Assembly: GCF_004362745.1 (NCBI RefSeq)
Contig: NZ_SNXY01000009.1
Location: forward strand, 248,001 to 312,000
Length of the DNA stretch: 64,000 nt
DNA from: Oharaeibacter diazotrophicus
GTDB taxonomy: Bacteria > Pseudomonadota > Alphaproteobacteria > Rhizobiales > Pleomorphomonadaceae
Direction of reading: 5' to 3'
The notes below the pieces were generated by a model, which was not told the DNA's origin, ran no database searches, and worked only from the letters and a program-made list of their open reading frames with translations. The translations under genes were made by a program, and so were the position numbers. Below, in pieces: positions 62,826 through 64,000 of this stretch (the stretch's first letter is position 1; each line of letters begins with the position of its first letter).

Positions 62826-63304
62826 CACAGCGCCCCGCTCATCGTCAGCTTGACCGTGGTGTCGTTCTTCGGCAGCGCGATGCTGCGCTGGATCGACCCG
62901 TAGGCGCCGTACTGCCGTCCACCGTCGAACCGGTAGTAGGACGGGCTGATCGAGACCGACATTTTGCCGGTCCGATCGGCGACCGACCAGCGATAGGGCA
63001 CCACGACCACGTAGCGCGCCTTGCGGCCGACCACCGACACCTGGACCGACGACGACGAGGTGTTGGAATAGGTGTCGTCGTACCAGGAGAGATAGGCGGC
63101 GACGCCGACGACGGCACCGTCGGGGATGGCGTCGTTGAAAACCAGCTCGCCGCTGATCCGGATCTTGCCGCGGGCGTCGATGCGTACGATCGCGGCCTCG
63201 GTGGCGACGACGGTGCCGGCGGGTTCCCCGTCGGCGCGGGCCGGGCCCGACCCGAGCACTGCGGCGGAAAGGGCTGCGGCGAGGACCAGGAGCTTGGGCG
63301 TCAC
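62825..63304 (-). CDS. Secreted protein of a tandem cluster, member 3
   Basis: This 159-residue exported protein has a signal peptide (LLVLAAALSAAVLGSGPARA). The mature part contains VVGVAAYLSWYDDTYSN, then ARYVVVVPYRWSVADRTGKMSV and ends SIALPKNDTTVKLTMSGAL. This aligns by eye with members 1 and 2, and so forms one family. The GTG start follows GGGAGA at a good distance. The Ser/Thr-rich strands suggest a beta-sandwich. No known family is recognised. Confidence 0.8.
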   Translation of the reverse strand: MTPKLLVLAAALSAAVLGSGPARADGEPAGTVVATEAAIVRIDARGKIRISGELVFNDAIPDGAVVGVAAYLSWYDDTYSNTSSSSVQVSVVGRKARYVVVVPYRWSVADRTGKMSVSISPSYYRFDGGRQYGAYGSIQRSIALPKNDTTVKLTMSGAL

Positions 63305-63331
63305 GGCATCGTCTCCCAGGATCGAGAACCT

Positions 63332-63721
63332 TCAGAGTGCGGCCGGCACGTGGACCGTGGTGACGCCGCCGCGGGGCAGCGGCAGCGTGAGGTTGAGCGC
63401 TGTGGACCGTCCGGTGGTGCCCGACGACACCGTCACGCCGACGCGGACCACCGTGTCGGCGGGATCGAGGTCGACGCGATAGGGCAGTTCGATCGCGACC
63501 CGCCCGCCCTTCGGCACGGCGGTGACCGTGGCGCTGCCGGAATAGTTGAACGACCCGAAGCGCGCGGTCGCACCGACCTGGACGCCGGGCAGCGACGTGC
63601 CGCCGCCGTCGAGGAACACGGTGGCGACGACGCGGATCGTGCCGGTACGCTCGGCCGCGCCGGCGGAACTCGCGGCGACCAGTGCCGCCGCGGCGGCCAG
63701 GGCGATCGGGAAGCCTCGCAT
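63332..63721 (-). CDS. Secreted protein of a tandem cluster, member 2
   Basis: This 129-residue exported protein has a signal peptide (FPIALAAAAALVAASSAGAA). The mature part has VQVGATARFGSFNYSGSA, then RVAIELPYRVDLDPADTVVRV and a C-terminal LPLPRGGVTTVHVPAAL. The pattern LPYR...D...V...LPLP...V...L is shared with its neighbours. GAGGAGA precedes the ATG. It is 27 nt from member 3 and 26 nt from member 1. Function is unknown. Confidence 0.8.
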   Translation of the reverse strand: MRGFPIALAAAAALVAASSAGAAERTGTIRVVATVFLDGGGTSLPGVQVGATARFGSFNYSGSATVTAVPKGGRVAIELPYRVDLDPADTVVRVGVTVSSGTTGRSTALNLTLPLPRGGVTTVHVPAAL

Positions 63722-63747
63722 GGCGGTCGTCTCCTCGGCGCGCAGGG

Positions 63748-64000
63748 TCAGAGGGCGAGACGGACGGGGATCACGAGCCGTCCACCGGCCTGCGGCAGGG
63801 GGACGCGGAGCATCTGGCTGGTCCGTGGCCGGGCGGTGCCGACCGCGGTCGAGGCGTCGACCCAGACGGTCAGCATCGTCTTCTCGTCGGCAGCCCGGAA
63901 GCCGTAGGGCAAGGCCGCGGTGTAGGAGGCGGTGGCGCCGACGCGCCGCGCGGCGCCCTCCGTACGGTAGTCGTTGTAGCTGCGCTCGGTCGCGGTGCCG
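63748..64000 (-). CDS. Secreted-family protein of a tandem cluster, member 1 (partial, 5' end outside)
   Basis: Only the last 83 residues are inside the window. They include RRVGATASYTAALPYGFRAADEKTMLTVWV-type sequence and the end VPLPQAGGRLVIPVRLAL. These match the C-terminal half of members 2 and 3 (GATA...LPY...D...V...LP...L). The stop is at 63748-63750. The start and any signal peptide lie beyond the window edge, so the cluster may contain more copies upstream. Confidence 0.75.
   Translation of the reverse strand, partial: GTATERSYNDYRTEGAARRVGATASYTAALPYGFRAADEKTMLTVWVDASTAVGTARPRTSQMLRVPLPQAGGRLVIPVRLAL

Overview
The window is 64 kb of very GC-rich DNA (about 70% by eye). It is densely coded, with short intergenic gaps and frequent GTG or TTG starts. 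The gene content fits an alphaproteobacterium, most likely Hyphomicrobiales (Rhizobiales): a UDP-glucuronate decarboxylase (UXS), a gmd/rmd pair, an XseB-PdxH neighbourhood, a DnaJ plus DUF1499 pair, an Lrp-alanine dehydrogenase pair and a LiuR-like operator. The sequence does not fix a genus.

Region 1 (1-5.4 kb) holds a small LuxR-type regulator, a secreted V8/trypsin-like protease overlapping a lipoprotein gene, guanine deaminase with a LacI regulator, and a methyltransferase. Region 2 (5.4-32.5 kb) is a polysaccharide and nucleotide-sugar locus. It contains a sulfatase-like membrane protein, UDP-glucose dehydrogenase, a UDP-glucuronate 4-epimerase-like protein, phosphomannomutase, a GDP-4-keto-6-deoxymannose reductase-like protein, two multidomain glycosyltransferases, ManC, Gmd, a 1936-residue triple glycosyltransferase, the dTDP-L-rhamnose set RfbCBDA, and UXS. 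A metal-type P-ATPase with an altered TM6 motif is lodged inside it. Together these enzymes would supply UDP-GlcA, UDP-GalA, UDP-Xyl, GDP-Man, GDP-D-Rha and dTDP-L-Rha. No flippase, polymerase or ABC exporter is visible in the window.

Region 3 (32.5-34.6 kb) holds tRNA-Gln and tRNA-Pro, a terminator, and two poorly coded stretches with small hypothetical genes. Region 4 (34.8-50 kb) is mostly metabolic: an acyl-CoA ligase, a DHFR-fold protein, a CPA2 antiporter, a RES/Xre-type toxin-antitoxin pair with its own promoter-operator, a histone-deacetylase-like hydrolase, a secreted orphan, a Sua5/TsaC-like protein, a beta-oxidation operon behind a LiuR-like operator, a TSUP permease and Dxs. Region 5 (50-59.3 kb) holds a REPIN-like repeat, a GNAT, another DHFR-fold protein, pdxH-xseB-aldo/keto reductase, DnaJ-DUF1499, an MBL hydrolase with an M48 protease, a vWA protein and a rhodanese.

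Region 6 (59.4-64 kb) starts with a strikingly AT-rich insert carrying a toxin/immunity-like gene pair with a broken 5' part. It continues with the divergent Lrp and alanine dehydrogenase genes and ends in a tandem operon of at least four secreted proteins, at least three of them clearly paralogous. That operon runs off the window edge and is the least explained system here.
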